Assembly: GCF_003413745.1 (NCBI RefSeq) | Contig: NZ_QVID01000001.1 | Span: 1,798,001-1,862,000 of the forward strand | Direction of reading: 5' to 3' | DNA length: 64,000 nt | DNA from: Marixanthomonas ophiurae | GTDB taxonomy: Bacteria > Bacteroidota > Bacteroidia > Flavobacteriales > Flavobacteriaceae | Part shown: piece by piece, positions 8,830 to 17,165 of the stretch | Numbering within the stretch: the first letter of the stretch is position 1 | Layout of the letters: each line of letters starts with the position of its first letter | Program-made: the position numbers and the translations under genes | The notes under the pieces: model-generated | Seen by the model: only the letters and a program-made list of their open reading frames with translations | What the model was told of the DNA's origin: nothing | Database searches by the model: none

Positions 8830-9492
8830 ATGAATAAAGTAGTTATTTTTGGAATACAGGATTTTGCCGAATTGGCACATTACTATCTTGAAAATGATTC
8901 AGCTTATAAAGTTGCCGCATTCTGTGTAGACCAAAAATACCTTCCTGAAACCAAAAAGTTTAAAGGACTTCCGGTAATCGCTTTTGAAGAAGTAGATACA
9001 GAATACCCTCCAGACCAGTATAATTTTTTTGCACCTTTGTCTCCAACCAAAATGAACGGATTGAGGGAAGCTGTTTATAAAAAAATTAAAGAAAAAGGGT
9101 ATCAAATGATAAGTTACGTAAGTTCAAAGGCAACCGTTTTTGATAACGAAATAGGCGATAACTGTTTTATATTGGAAGATAACACTTTACAGCCTTTTAC
9201 AAAAATTGGTAATAATGTGGTGCTATGGAGTGGGAACCATATTGGCCACCACTGTGAGATAAAGGATAATGTATTATTTACCTCGCACGTAGTTTTATCG
9301 GGTCATTGTGTGGTGGAAGCCAATTGCTTTTTTGGTGTAAATGCAACCATACGGGATGGTATTACACTGGCAGAAGGAACTTTGGTTGCTATGGCTGCTT
9401 CTATAACAAAAGATACTGATGCCTGGAGTGTTTATGTAGGCAATCCCGCAAAAAAATTAGAGGGTAAAAACAGTTTAGATATCAAAATTTAA
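8830..9492 (+). CDS. NeuD-like sugar O/N-acyltransferase (left-handed beta-helix)
   Basis: A 220-residue acyltransferase predicted to move an acetyl (or similar) group from acyl-CoA to a nucleotide sugar. The N-terminal third (NKVVIFGIQDFAELAHYYL) is the Rossmann-like PglD/NeuD N-domain. From about residue 110 onward come hexapeptide repeats of the left-handed beta-helix (IGDNCFILEDNTLQPFTKIGNNV), including GNHIGHHCEIKDN with the catalytic-type His, and VYVGNPAKKLEG ends the domain. Its TAA shares one base with the ATG of the beta-propeller gene. Substrate inferred only from context. Confidence 0.85.
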   Translation: MNKVVIFGIQDFAELAHYYLENDSAYKVAAFCVDQKYLPETKKFKGLPVIAFEEVDTEYPPDQYNFFAPLSPTKMNGLREAVYKKIKEKGYQMISYVSSKATVFDNEIGDNCFILEDNTLQPFTKIGNNVVLWSGNHIGHHCEIKDNVLFTSHVVLSGHCVVEANCFFGVNATIRDGITLAEGTLVAMAASITKDTDAWSVYVGNPAKKLEGKNSLDIKI

Positions 9493-10418
9493 TGTGGCAA
9501 AAAAAAGGCTTAGTTTTTAATGTAAATGGACAAGATGCTTGGAACAAAAGCCATGCGCAGTGCCCTGTTGTAGATGTATTAAATGATGAGGTTTGGCGTA
9601 TTTATTATGCTACAAGAAATGAAAAAGGCCAAAGCCAAATAAGTTATATTGAAGTAGAAGCAGGAAACCCAAAAAACATTCTTTATAAACATACCAATTA
9701 TTTATTCGATTTTGGAAAAAAAGGAACCTTTGACGATAGTGGGTTAATGCCATCTTGCATAGTTAATAAAGGAAGGTTAAAATATCTTTATTATATAGGT
9801 TGGACATTAAAAAAAACAGTACCCTATCACAATTCTGTTGGGCTTGCCGTAAGCAAGGATGATGGTAAAACCTTTAATAGGCTTTTTGAAGGATCTATAA
9901 TGCCTTCAACGCATAAAGAACCTTATTTTACGGGAACATCTTATGTGCTAGTTGAAAATAGTGTTTGGCGTATGTGGTATCTCTCTTGTGTAAAGTGGGA
10001 GATGATAGCCGGTAAAGCCGAACCATTTTATCATATTAAATATGCCGAATCTACAGATGGGATAAATTGGGAACGTAAAGGTATTGTAGCACTGGATTTT
10101 AAATCGCCTAGCGAAGGTGGAATTGTTAGCGCTTCGGTTTTAAAGGAAAGTGGCCTGTATAAAATGTGGTATGCGTACCGAAATGCATTAAATTACCGAA
10201 CCGATGAAAGTAGTTCGTATAAAATAGGGTACGCCCAATCTAACGACGGTATAACCTGGAAGCGTTTAGATGCCTCTGCAGGCATTGGGCTTTCTCCCAA
10301 TGGTTGGGATTCTGAGATGATCTGCTATCCAAACGTTGTTAAAAACAAAGGGATTAAATATATGTTTTATAATGGCAATGGGTTTGGAAAAACGGGTTTT
10401 GGGTATGCTGAAAAATAA
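9492..10418 (+). CDS. Intracellular five-bladed beta-propeller protein of glycoside hydrolase 43/32 type
   Basis: The 308-residue protein shows repeated blades of the kind YYATRNEKGQSQISYIE, GLAVSKDDGKTFNR, YAESTDGINWERKG and YAQSNDGITWKRLD, typical of the GH43/GH32 five-bladed propeller and of the uncharacterised relatives found in surface-glycan loci. There is no signal peptide, so it works in the cytoplasm, unlike polysaccharide-degrading members of these families. It overlaps the acyltransferase gene upstream by 1 bp. Whether it is a hydrolase, a transferase acting on a nucleotide sugar, or a non-catalytic scaffold cannot be decided. Acidic residues suited to catalysis exist (for example in TFDDSGLMPS), but I could not assign a full catalytic triad. 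Confidence 0.7.
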   Translation: MWQKKGLVFNVNGQDAWNKSHAQCPVVDVLNDEVWRIYYATRNEKGQSQISYIEVEAGNPKNILYKHTNYLFDFGKKGTFDDSGLMPSCIVNKGRLKYLYYIGWTLKKTVPYHNSVGLAVSKDDGKTFNRLFEGSIMPSTHKEPYFTGTSYVLVENSVWRMWYLSCVKWEMIAGKAEPFYHIKYAESTDGINWERKGIVALDFKSPSEGGIVSASVLKESGLYKMWYAYRNALNYRTDESSSYKIGYAQSNDGITWKRLDASAGIGLSPNGWDSEMICYPNVVKNKGIKYMFYNGNGFGKTGFGYAEK

Positions 10419-10433
10419 CTATTAAATTAACTT

Positions 10434-11129
10434 ATGGAAAAAGTATTTTGTATTGGGTTTCCTAAAACAGGGACGACATCGTTGGAAAGAGCCTTGACGT
10501 TATTAGACTATAATGTCTGTAAGGGGCATTATAGCAACAGCCATTCAAACTACTTAATTAGCCTGTTCGTGAACAAAGATTTTAAAGAAATTGATAGGAT
10601 AATTAGCTATTATGATGCCTTTGTAGATCTTCCTTGGGGCGGAACAGATTTTTACCTGTACCTGTCCAAAACATATCCTGACGCTAAATTTATACATACC
10701 GTACGCGATCCCGAAAAATGGTATGTATCTTTAGAAAACATGTTGACGAAACTAGATAAAGATAAAGACAAAGACCAAGCCATGGAAGTATTTCATAAAA
10801 ATGGACGATATGGTCTTATCTATTATCTTGAAAGAGTATTGAAAATACAAAAACTTTCTAATGAAAAAGGAAATATAATTAATCAATATATCCAATTGAA
10901 TAAGGAAATCAACACCTTTTTTGAGGGGTCAAATTATTCTTATTTAAACTTGAGTATCACAGAAGGGGACAGTTGGGATGTTTTGTGCTCTTTTTTAAAC
11001 AAAGAAATACCGACTTTGCCTTTTCCATCTGGTAACAAAGGTGTTGTTGCTAATTCTGATGCCCAAAAAAAACGTTTAAAGACAAAAGAATTCAAGAGAA
11101 ATTTTTTTTTCCTTTTTAAAAAGAAATGA
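10434..11129 (+). CDS. Sulfotransferase family protein, Sulfotransfer_4-like (type C, second copy)
   Basis: A 231-residue P-loop protein homologous to the product at 4781-5419. MEKVFCIGFPKTGTTSLERAL gives the phosphosulfate-binding loop at about residues 9-17. AKFIHTVRDPEKWYVSLENM at about 84-103 carries the Arg and Ser of the 3'-phosphate site. The C-terminus is lysine-rich (about 25 residues), which is unusual and may be an extension. The stop overlaps the ATG of the following glycosyltransferase pseudogene by 4 bp, showing that gene was once part of the operon. Confidence 0.82.
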   Translation: MEKVFCIGFPKTGTTSLERALTLLDYNVCKGHYSNSHSNYLISLFVNKDFKEIDRIISYYDAFVDLPWGGTDFYLYLSKTYPDAKFIHTVRDPEKWYVSLENMLTKLDKDKDKDQAMEVFHKNGRYGLIYYLERVLKIQKLSNEKGNIINQYIQLNKEINTFFEGSNYSYLNLSITEGDSWDVLCSFLNKEIPTLPFPSGNKGVVANSDAQKKRLKTKEFKRNFFFLFKKK

Positions 11130-11370
11130 CAAATAAAAGTTTACTTGTTGCAGTATGGATGGTAGCCTACAACCTTAAAGATTATATTGAACAAGCTGTT
11201 AAATTCATTATGGTAAAACAAACTAATTTTGCGTTTTAATTATTGATAAATGATAAATGTTCAACAGATGCCACCCGTAAACCTTCCAATTTTTAAAAGA
11301 ATAAGATCTTTTTTACATTGGAAATGGATTTTACAGAAGTGGTTTTAAGTATGCGATAATACAATCACTT
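11126..11370 (+). pseudogene. Glycosyltransferase family 2 pseudogene (nonsense mutation and decay)
   Basis: From the ATG at 11126 the frame reads MTNKSLLVAVWMVAYNL..., then ...EQAVKFIMVKQTNFAF, and stops at a TAA (11237-11239). After the stop the same frame continues LLINDKCSTDATRK, matching the GT2 acidic motif. The stop stands exactly where the intact paralogs at 7851 and 13065 have the Gln of TNFxFQL, so CAA became TAA. A second stop follows at 11294. Downstream, in another frame near 11325-11367, FYRSGFKYAIIQS aligns with CYKSNAKYIALCE of the paralog at 13065, so the remnant continues but is frame-broken and has lost the rest. It overlaps the sulfotransferase stop by 4 bp. Confidence 0.88.
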
Positions 11371-11398
11371 TAGTATATTAATTTATTATAATCTAACT

Positions 11399-12229
11399 AT
11401 GAAATACGATATAGATTTTTTTAATAAAAATGGCTATTTACTTTTGGAAGACTTCTTCCCTAAGAATGAGGTTAATCTTATTTTGAATGATGCCAAAAAT
11501 GTTTTTTTGAAACAATTTATAGAAAAGGGATATACAGTTAAATCTAAATTGGAAGATATTACTGAGAGTTCATTTAATTCTTTTATGTACCGATTATTTG
11601 AGGAAGATTTTGAGTGTCTTTCAAATTGTGGAAAGCAAGTACAGCACTTAATTAGCTTACACCTTCTATCACTCAATAAAAAAATAATAGAATTATTACA
11701 CGAAGTTGGAATTTCAAGTCCAGTGGTGAGTACAAGACCTGTTCTTTTTTTTAATCATCCTAAGCTTGCCAAAAAAAAAGTATTTCATAAAGTAGCTGCA
11801 CATCAAGATTGGAGAAGTATGCAAGGGTCGCTTAACTCTGTAGTTATATGGATTCCTTTATTAGATATTAATAAAGATTTAGGAGCTTTAGAAGTATTGC
11901 CTGGAAGCCATTTGCAGGGTTTAAGAACAGATCATCTTGAAAATGGTTTCGGTATGGTAAAATTAGATAATGAAGAGGAAGATGCTTTAGCTTCAATTGA
12001 AGTTAAAGCTGGAGATATTTTATTGTTTTCTTCTTTTTTAATACACCAGAGTGGCAATAATATTACCGATAAACCAAGATGGAGTTGTCATTTCAGGTAT
12101 AATGATTTAGATGATTCATCTTTTTTAAAAAGAAAGTATGCCCACCCATATATATATAAACCTATTGAAGAACTTATTACTAAAAACTTTCCTTCAAGTA
12201 ACGACATAGCTAAAATTTATTCACGATGA
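11399..12229 (+). CDS. Phytanoyl-CoA dioxygenase (PhyH) family protein
   Basis: Fe(II)/2-oxoglutarate-dependent oxygenase. The 276-residue protein shows the double-stranded beta-helix with the iron-binding HxD in AAHQDWRSM (about His135, Asp137), the distal histidine in FLIHQSGNN (about His216) and the 2-oxoglutarate-binding Arg in KPRWSCHFR (about Arg227). WIPLLDINKDLGALEVLPGSH is the conserved central strand pair. The substrate is unknown; in a glycan locus it may hydroxylate or oxidise a sugar or sugar substituent. The stop overlaps the FkbM gene by 4 bp. This gene and the next look more AT-rich than their neighbours and sit between the GT2 pseudogene and its intact paralog, suggesting an inserted two-gene module. 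Confidence 0.9.
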   Translation: MKYDIDFFNKNGYLLLEDFFPKNEVNLILNDAKNVFLKQFIEKGYTVKSKLEDITESSFNSFMYRLFEEDFECLSNCGKQVQHLISLHLLSLNKKIIELLHEVGISSPVVSTRPVLFFNHPKLAKKKVFHKVAAHQDWRSMQGSLNSVVIWIPLLDINKDLGALEVLPGSHLQGLRTDHLENGFGMVKLDNEEEDALASIEVKAGDILLFSSFLIHQSGNNITDKPRWSCHFRYNDLDDSSFLKRKYAHPYIYKPIEELITKNFPSSNDIAKIYSR

Positions 12230-12954
12230 AAAAAGAAAAATTAAAATCTACTGATGTTGAGGTTCGCGATATAAGGCTTAAACTAATGACATATACAAGA
12301 TCTCTCGAACTTTGTGCTAGAATGAATTATGAAACTGAGAATTTAGATTTTATTGATACAATGAAACCTGCTGATGTGTTATATGATTTGGGTGCTTGTG
12401 AAGGACGTTTTTCAATATATGCAGCGCTAAAAGGAATTAAAGTTATATCGTTTGAGCCTGAGACAAGAAATTTTTTGGTTTTTTCGCAAAATATTGAGAT
12501 TAATAAGCTTGACAAAGACAGTCTTAAAGCGATAAATGCTGGAGTGGGTGCTAAAAATGGAAATGCTACTATAAAAATTGGACAGCCTTGGGAAGGTGGT
12601 CATCAAAAAATAGTTGAGCATGGAGAGACTCGAAATGACCTAGACTTTAATTTTGTTGAAAGTCAAGAAATAAAGATAGTCTCATTAGATTCTTTTCTTA
12701 CCGACAGTAACCATCCGTTTCCTGATTATCTTAAAATTGATATTGATGGATCAGAAATGCCTTTTTTATTAGGGGCTACTAAGACTTTGAATTCAAAATC
12801 CCTTAAAGGAATTATTTTTGAATTAAATGAACAAGATCCAAATTTCAAAAACATTATTCTTTTTTTGAATAAAGCTGGACTTATTGAAAATAAAAGATTT
12901 GAGGTACCCAATGAGCCTTATCTTTATAATATTGTTTTTGAGAGAGAAAGTTGA
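12226..12954 (+). CDS. FkbM family methyltransferase
   Basis: SAM-dependent O-methyltransferase of the FkbM family, here 242 residues. DVLYDLGACEGRFSIYAA at about 46-63 is SAM motif I, VISFEPETRNF at about 70-80 supplies the acidic ribose-binding residue, and FPDYLKIDIDGSEMPFLLGA near residue 165 is the second characteristic FkbM block. It is translationally coupled (4-bp overlap) to the PhyH dioxygenase, so the two probably act in sequence, for instance hydroxylation then methylation; this is inference. A gap of about 110 bp follows before the next glycosyltransferase. Confidence 0.9.
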   Translation: MKKEKLKSTDVEVRDIRLKLMTYTRSLELCARMNYETENLDFIDTMKPADVLYDLGACEGRFSIYAALKGIKVISFEPETRNFLVFSQNIEINKLDKDSLKAINAGVGAKNGNATIKIGQPWEGGHQKIVEHGETRNDLDFNFVESQEIKIVSLDSFLTDSNHPFPDYLKIDIDGSEMPFLLGATKTLNSKSLKGIIFELNEQDPNFKNIILFLNKAGLIENKRFEVPNEPYLYNIVFERES

Positions 12955-13064
12955 TTGAATTTATTTTTGGGATTTAAAATTATTAAATAATTAGACTTTT
13001 ATAATTTTTAAATTTTATAGGAAAAAATGTTATAGACCTTTTGTCTATTTTATCAAATATAGAG

Positions 13065-14042
13065 ATGTCAAAATTATTTAAAAGCCCAAAATTAGTGATA
13101 TGGATGGTAACCTACAACCATGAAAAATACATTGAACAAGCTGTTGAATCCATTATGGCGCAACAGACCAATTTTGATTTTCAATTGTTTATAGGGGAAG
13201 ACTGTTCAACTGATAACACCCGCAATATCTGTTTGGAGTTAAAAAACAAATATCCTGACGCCATTAAATTGGTATTGAACAACAAAAACATCGGTAGTAA
13301 TAAAAATGGAATGAGTATGTATGATTTGTGTTATAAAAGTAACGCAAAATATATAGCGCTCTGTGAAGGTGATGACTATTGGACGGATTCCTTTAAGCTA
13401 CAAAAACAAGTAGATTTTCTTGAAGCTAATCCTGATTATGAAGTTTGTTTTACCAATATTAATATTATAAACGATAAAGGAGAAGAAACAAAAGAGCAGT
13501 TGATAACCACCTCCCCAAAAACTACATATACGCAAAAAGATTTACCCCTAAGGGTGCCTACTTTAACTCGAGTTTTCAAAAACAGGGATTTTAGCAATTT
13601 ACAAATAGCACCGGGGATGGACACGATTATATTATTGTATCAAGCACAATTTGGAAAAATAAAATACATAGATGAAATAACGGGTACATATAGACAACAC
13701 GATAGCGGAGCATATACTTCAAAGTCTAAAGCCAAACGAAAAGAACATAATTTTTTAACCCTTTTTGGATGCCTACAACTTTTGAAACCACCGTTATTAT
13801 ATAAATACTATGGTATGTTGTTTAAAAAACTGGTCGAGTTAAAACGGTTAAACAGTGCACTCTTTAAGAAACGTCAATCTCAACTTAAAAAGGAATATAA
13901 AAGTAAAAAGTCCAGTTTTTCAAAAAAGGAGCAACGGAACATAGCGATTGGCTTTCTATTATTAAAGACTCCTTTTTTTGAGCATTCTAAGCTTCTTTCC
14001 AAAGTAATTTTAATACTATTGAACAGAAAGTTCATTTACTAA
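13065..14042 (+). CDS. Glycosyltransferase family 2 (paralog 2 of the VWMVTYN group)
   Basis: Inverting GT-A glycosyltransferase, 325 residues from the ATG at 13065. A longer frame from a TTG at 13041 exists but adds an unlikely tail. LVIWMVTYNHEKYIEQAVESI, the acidic motif GEDCSTDNTRN and the metal-site motif CEGDDYWTD match the paralog at 7851 closely. TGTYRQHDSGAY near residue 220 is the acceptor-side motif. The 5' part is also highly similar at nucleotide level to the pseudogene at 11126, so the two may be the halves of a duplication flanking the PhyH/FkbM pair. The C-terminal 70 residues are Lys-rich and may associate with the membrane. Confidence 0.9.
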   Translation: MSKLFKSPKLVIWMVTYNHEKYIEQAVESIMAQQTNFDFQLFIGEDCSTDNTRNICLELKNKYPDAIKLVLNNKNIGSNKNGMSMYDLCYKSNAKYIALCEGDDYWTDSFKLQKQVDFLEANPDYEVCFTNINIINDKGEETKEQLITTSPKTTYTQKDLPLRVPTLTRVFKNRDFSNLQIAPGMDTIILLYQAQFGKIKYIDEITGTYRQHDSGAYTSKSKAKRKEHNFLTLFGCLQLLKPPLLYKYYGMLFKKLVELKRLNSALFKKRQSQLKKEYKSKKSSFSKKEQRNIAIGFLLLKTPFFEHSKLLSKVILILLNRKFIY

Positions 14043-14061
14043 ATATTTTATAAAAATCAAT

Positions 14062-15009
14062 ATGCAGCCTTTGGTTTCCATTGTCATCCCGTATTACAAC
14101 CGCCCCTTAAAAATGGAGCGGTGCCTGGATGCAATAGCAAACCAAACCTATACCCATTATGAAATAATAATAGTGGACGATTGTTCAGAAAAACCATGTC
14201 CTGTTAAAAACGAAAAGATCACCTATATAAAAAATAAAACCAATTTAGGGCCTGGCTTATCAAGAAACGCAGGAATGAAAAAGGCCAAAGGAAGGTATAT
14301 TGTCTTTTTGGATAGTGACGATTATTGGCATGTTGATTTTTTAGATAAAACGGTCACCGCGTTACAAAACACCCCAAATACAGTCATGGCTTATGCTAGT
14401 GGTTTTAATATTGATGTTAAAGGAGATTTTGTAAATAAAAGACGTAAAAAGCCATCAACTCCCACCACAATCCTCCCAAATATTTTATATAGAGGAAGAC
14501 AGTGGGGCACCGGAGGTTGTTTATGGAATAGGAAGATTGTTCAAGATATTCGTTGGGCATCATCGAGAAACTGGGAAGATTATGTGTTTGATGTTTCTGT
14601 GGCAACGCTCAATAACCAAGTGGTTCCCGTTAAAGAAAATTTAGTGTATTACGATATTTCGGGCACTGACAAGCTTTCTAATCAAGATAAAGGTAAAACG
14701 TTGCTTGAAAAAAACAAGTCCCTTTCACTTATTTCAGACGTATTAATAGAAAGCAAAAAGTTTAAAACCCATGCCATTAAAAAACAGATTACGGTTCTTA
14801 CCTTAATTAATTTAGCCATACTTATTGAACTTGGCGTTTGTGATGGCCCAAGCTTAAAACGGAGTGTAAAAAATGTAAGGTCTTGGCGAAACCCAGTATT
14901 TTCTAACTATGTATATTTGGTAGGTCAAATGCCCCAAAAAATTGCAGTTAAATTAATTGTTCGATTAAAAAGAAGTGTAAACCGAGAACGGTTTACATTT
15001 ATAGGATAG
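14062..15009 (+). CDS. Glycosyltransferase family 2
   Basis: A 315-residue GT-A enzyme of the WaaE/SpsA-like kind. PLVSIVIPYYNRPLKMERCLDAI at the N-terminus, EIIIVDDCSEKPC at about 38-50 and VFLDSDDYWHVDF at about 90-102 hold the nucleotide- and metal-binding acidic residues. GTGGCLWNRKIV and NWEDYVFDV provide the catalytic-base region. Soluble, without TM segments. It lies 19 bp after the previous glycosyltransferase and 31 bp before a sulfotransferase gene. Donor unknown. Confidence 0.9.
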   Translation: MQPLVSIVIPYYNRPLKMERCLDAIANQTYTHYEIIIVDDCSEKPCPVKNEKITYIKNKTNLGPGLSRNAGMKKAKGRYIVFLDSDDYWHVDFLDKTVTALQNTPNTVMAYASGFNIDVKGDFVNKRRKKPSTPTTILPNILYRGRQWGTGGCLWNRKIVQDIRWASSRNWEDYVFDVSVATLNNQVVPVKENLVYYDISGTDKLSNQDKGKTLLEKNKSLSLISDVLIESKKFKTHAIKKQITVLTLINLAILIELGVCDGPSLKRSVKNVRSWRNPVFSNYVYLVGQMPQKIAVKLIVRLKRSVNRERFTFIG

Positions 15010-15040
15010 AGCCAATTTTAAAACTTTAAAAAATGTATTA

Positions 15041-15871
15041 ATGCTGATCACAAAAAACTTTGTCATGCTCAACGTTCCTAAAACAGGGACTACCTTTAGC
15101 CGTACCGTTATAAAAAAAGTTTATAACAATAAGTATGGTGCCATTTTAAATAAAATAGGGTACAAGTTAAAAATATTAAAGAGAGAAATAATAGAGCTAA
15201 AGCTCCCAAATATTAAGATGCCAACCAAAAGTTTGGATCAACATGGGGTTTACTCACAAATCCCCACAAAATACAGAAATAGGCCTATAGTATCGGTAGT
15301 AAGGAATCCATATAGCCGGTTTTTATCCTCTTACAAATTTCGTTCCTGGGCCAATCCAACCCAACTGACTGTAAGCAAGGAAATAATAAAAAATAAATTT
15401 CCATCTTTCCCAAACTTAAACCTTGACACTTATGTAGATTTATCTTTAGAAGCCGAAAAGACTAGGCTTGAATGGATAAAAGAAGGTGTGGAAAACATTC
15501 ATGATTTAGGACCGCAGACTATTCAGTTTGTACAGTTCTTCTTTAAAAATCCTGAAGAAGCAATCCTTAAAATAAACGAAGAATACATTACTTCTGGAGC
15601 TTATAGAAAGGATATGGCAGATATTCGTTTTTTACAAGTAGAAAATTTAAAAGACGATTTATATAATTTATTAAGTGAGTGCGGCTTTACTAAAAAAGAG
15701 CTCGCTTTTGTCAAGGAGCATAAAAAAATGAATGTTACAAAGTCTAAAACAAAAGCTACAAACAAAGAATGGACAGAAAAAGCCTTGCAATATGTAACCT
15801 ACAGAGAACGGTTTTTATTTTTGATATTAAAGGATTTTGGGATTGAATATCAAAAACCAAACCTTGATTAA
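15041..15871 (+). CDS. Sulfotransferase family protein (type A, second copy)
   Basis: A 276-residue P-loop sulfotransferase-fold protein, paralogous to the one at 3150-3938. MLITKNFVMLNVPKTGTTFSR carries the phosphosulfate loop at about residues 13-17. HGVYSQIP and RPIVSVVRNPYSRFLSSYKF at about 87-106 hold the 3'-phosphate-binding Arg and Ser, better preserved here than in the first copy. AYRKDMADIRFLQVENLKDDLYNLL is the shared C-terminal block. It is the last gene of the first plus-strand run and its stop overlaps the stop of the convergent glycosyltransferase gene by 4 bp. Confidence 0.83.
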   Translation: MLITKNFVMLNVPKTGTTFSRTVIKKVYNNKYGAILNKIGYKLKILKREIIELKLPNIKMPTKSLDQHGVYSQIPTKYRNRPIVSVVRNPYSRFLSSYKFRSWANPTQLTVSKEIIKNKFPSFPNLNLDTYVDLSLEAEKTRLEWIKEGVENIHDLGPQTIQFVQFFFKNPEEAILKINEEYITSGAYRKDMADIRFLQVENLKDDLYNLLSECGFTKKELAFVKEHKKMNVTKSKTKATNKEWTEKALQYVTYRERFLFLILKDFGIEYQKPNLD

Positions 15872-17061
15872 TTACTTTTCATTGAACTTTCATAAAGCGC
15901 CAAAAATTCATCCACCCCTTTAGTAGATAGGAATTCTCTTTTTATAAAATTATGTGCTTGTTGGGTAAGTGCTTGCACTTCGGTTTCTTTCATAGTGTCC
16001 AGTTGTATAACTGCTTTAGCAATCGCTTTAGGATTACGTATCGGCACTAAAAATCCAGTGGTATCAGTAACAACTTCTTTCATGCCTCCACAATCACTGC
16101 TGATGACAGGGACACCCATAGCCATAGCCTCCAAAACTACATTAGCAATACCTTCTTTTAAGCTTGGTAGTAAAAGGGCATCGTAATTTGGCAATTCCAT
16201 TATTAATTTTGATTGAGGTAGAGAAGGCAGTAAGCGTACGTTTTTTTCCAACCCCAAATCATTTATTTGATATAAAAGCCCCTCATCGACTTCATCAATC
16301 CCAATTATGGTATAGGTGCAGTCAAAACCTTGTTCAAGTAGCAGACGTATAGCTTGGATAGCATAACTATATCCTTTTATCCAATGCGGTCGCCCAATGG
16401 AAACTAAGTTAAAAGGACCAGACTTTCTTTTTTTGTACGAGGTAAAAGCTTTAAAAAATTGCTCAGGAACCATAGAATGAATAACCTGTATGCGATTGGT
16501 AGGAGCATTGTATTTTTGGGCTTCACTTGAAATAGCTTTTGAAACGGCGTGAAAACCAGCTACGTTAGGAAATTGCTCTTTATAACTATCTGTCAATTTT
16601 TGTGAAGCAATAGGTGAATAATTAATATGTGCTCCTCGTAAACTCAATACAATGGGGATATTGAATTCGGTCTTTAAAAAGAAAAAAGAATCTAAACTTT
16701 TAGCCCATTGAATATGAAAAACATCCGGTCTATACAAAACAATGGGTAATGCTTTGGTAAACCACATCCAGCGTTTATACAGTCCTTTTCGTTTTTTGGT
16801 TTGTCGTAAAAGTACAAAAAGACCTTTAGGTTTTTTCAACAATAAAAAAGATAAGCGATATAAGCTGTAAATAAAATTTAGAAAATGGGAATTAGGAGTA
16901 GCATGTACCGTAATGTTTTTAGAGGTATAGGAAATAGGCTTAGTGATTCTTCCAAACAATAAAACTCGTTGATGGGCGGCAACCCCTTTTATCAATTGTT
17001 CCACAAAAGTGGTGCTGGGGATGGCACCGGAATAGATAGCTATGGTACGGCGTTTTTTCAA
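15868..17061 (-). CDS. Glycosyltransferase family 4 (GT-B), opposite strand
   Basis: A 397-residue retaining GT-B enzyme. The C-terminal donor domain has VSIGRPHWIKGYSYAIQAI, LLPSLPQSKL and the E-x7-E motif region KEGIANVVLEAMAMGVPVISSDCGGMKEVV. AFHAVSKAIS in the middle is the conserved hinge. It is the only gene of the 37-kb locus on the minus strand and shares a 4-bp stop-stop overlap with the sulfotransferase gene. It therefore needs its own promoter in the roughly 100-bp gap before the divergent GT2 gene at 17166. The inversion suggests insertion or local rearrangement. It is similar in layout to the GT4 encoded at 22584. Confidence 0.92.
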   Translation of the reverse strand: MKKRRTIAIYSGAIPSTTFVEQLIKGVAAHQRVLLFGRITKPISYTSKNITVHATPNSHFLNFIYSLYRLSFLLLKKPKGLFVLLRQTKKRKGLYKRWMWFTKALPIVLYRPDVFHIQWAKSLDSFFFLKTEFNIPIVLSLRGAHINYSPIASQKLTDSYKEQFPNVAGFHAVSKAISSEAQKYNAPTNRIQVIHSMVPEQFFKAFTSYKKRKSGPFNLVSIGRPHWIKGYSYAIQAIRLLLEQGFDCTYTIIGIDEVDEGLLYQINDLGLEKNVRLLPSLPQSKLIMELPNYDALLLPSLKEGIANVVLEAMAMGVPVISSDCGGMKEVVTDTTGFLVPIRNPKAIAKAVIQLDTMKETEVQALTQQAHNFIKREFLSTKGVDEFLALYESSMKSN

Positions 17062-17130
17062 CTTAATTGTGACGGTTTCTTAAAAAGGGAAAGGTACTGT
17101 TTTTTCTTTGGAATTTAGGTGCTCCCATGC

Positions 17131-17160
17131 TTGCCACAATGACATTTACTTATATATTTG
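17131..17160 (+). promoter_or_regulatory. Bacteroidota-type promoter restarting plus-strand transcription
   Basis: TTG at 17131-17133 and TATATTTG at 17153-17160 (perfect TAnnTTTG) are separated by 19 bp, the same spacing as the rplS promoter in this window. It lies in the only divergent gap of the glycan locus, where plus-strand transcription must restart after the inverted GT4 gene. The predicted transcription start falls about on the ATG at 17166, which would make the transcript leaderless. Confidence 0.6.
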
Positions 17161-17165
17161 AAGCT

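Noticed and set aside
12955-13064. Small hairpin ATAGAC/GTCTAT at about 13032-13048 as terminator plus promoter
   Set aside because: The stem is only 6 bp, the T-run is short, and no -7 box is present; not strong enough to split the operon.
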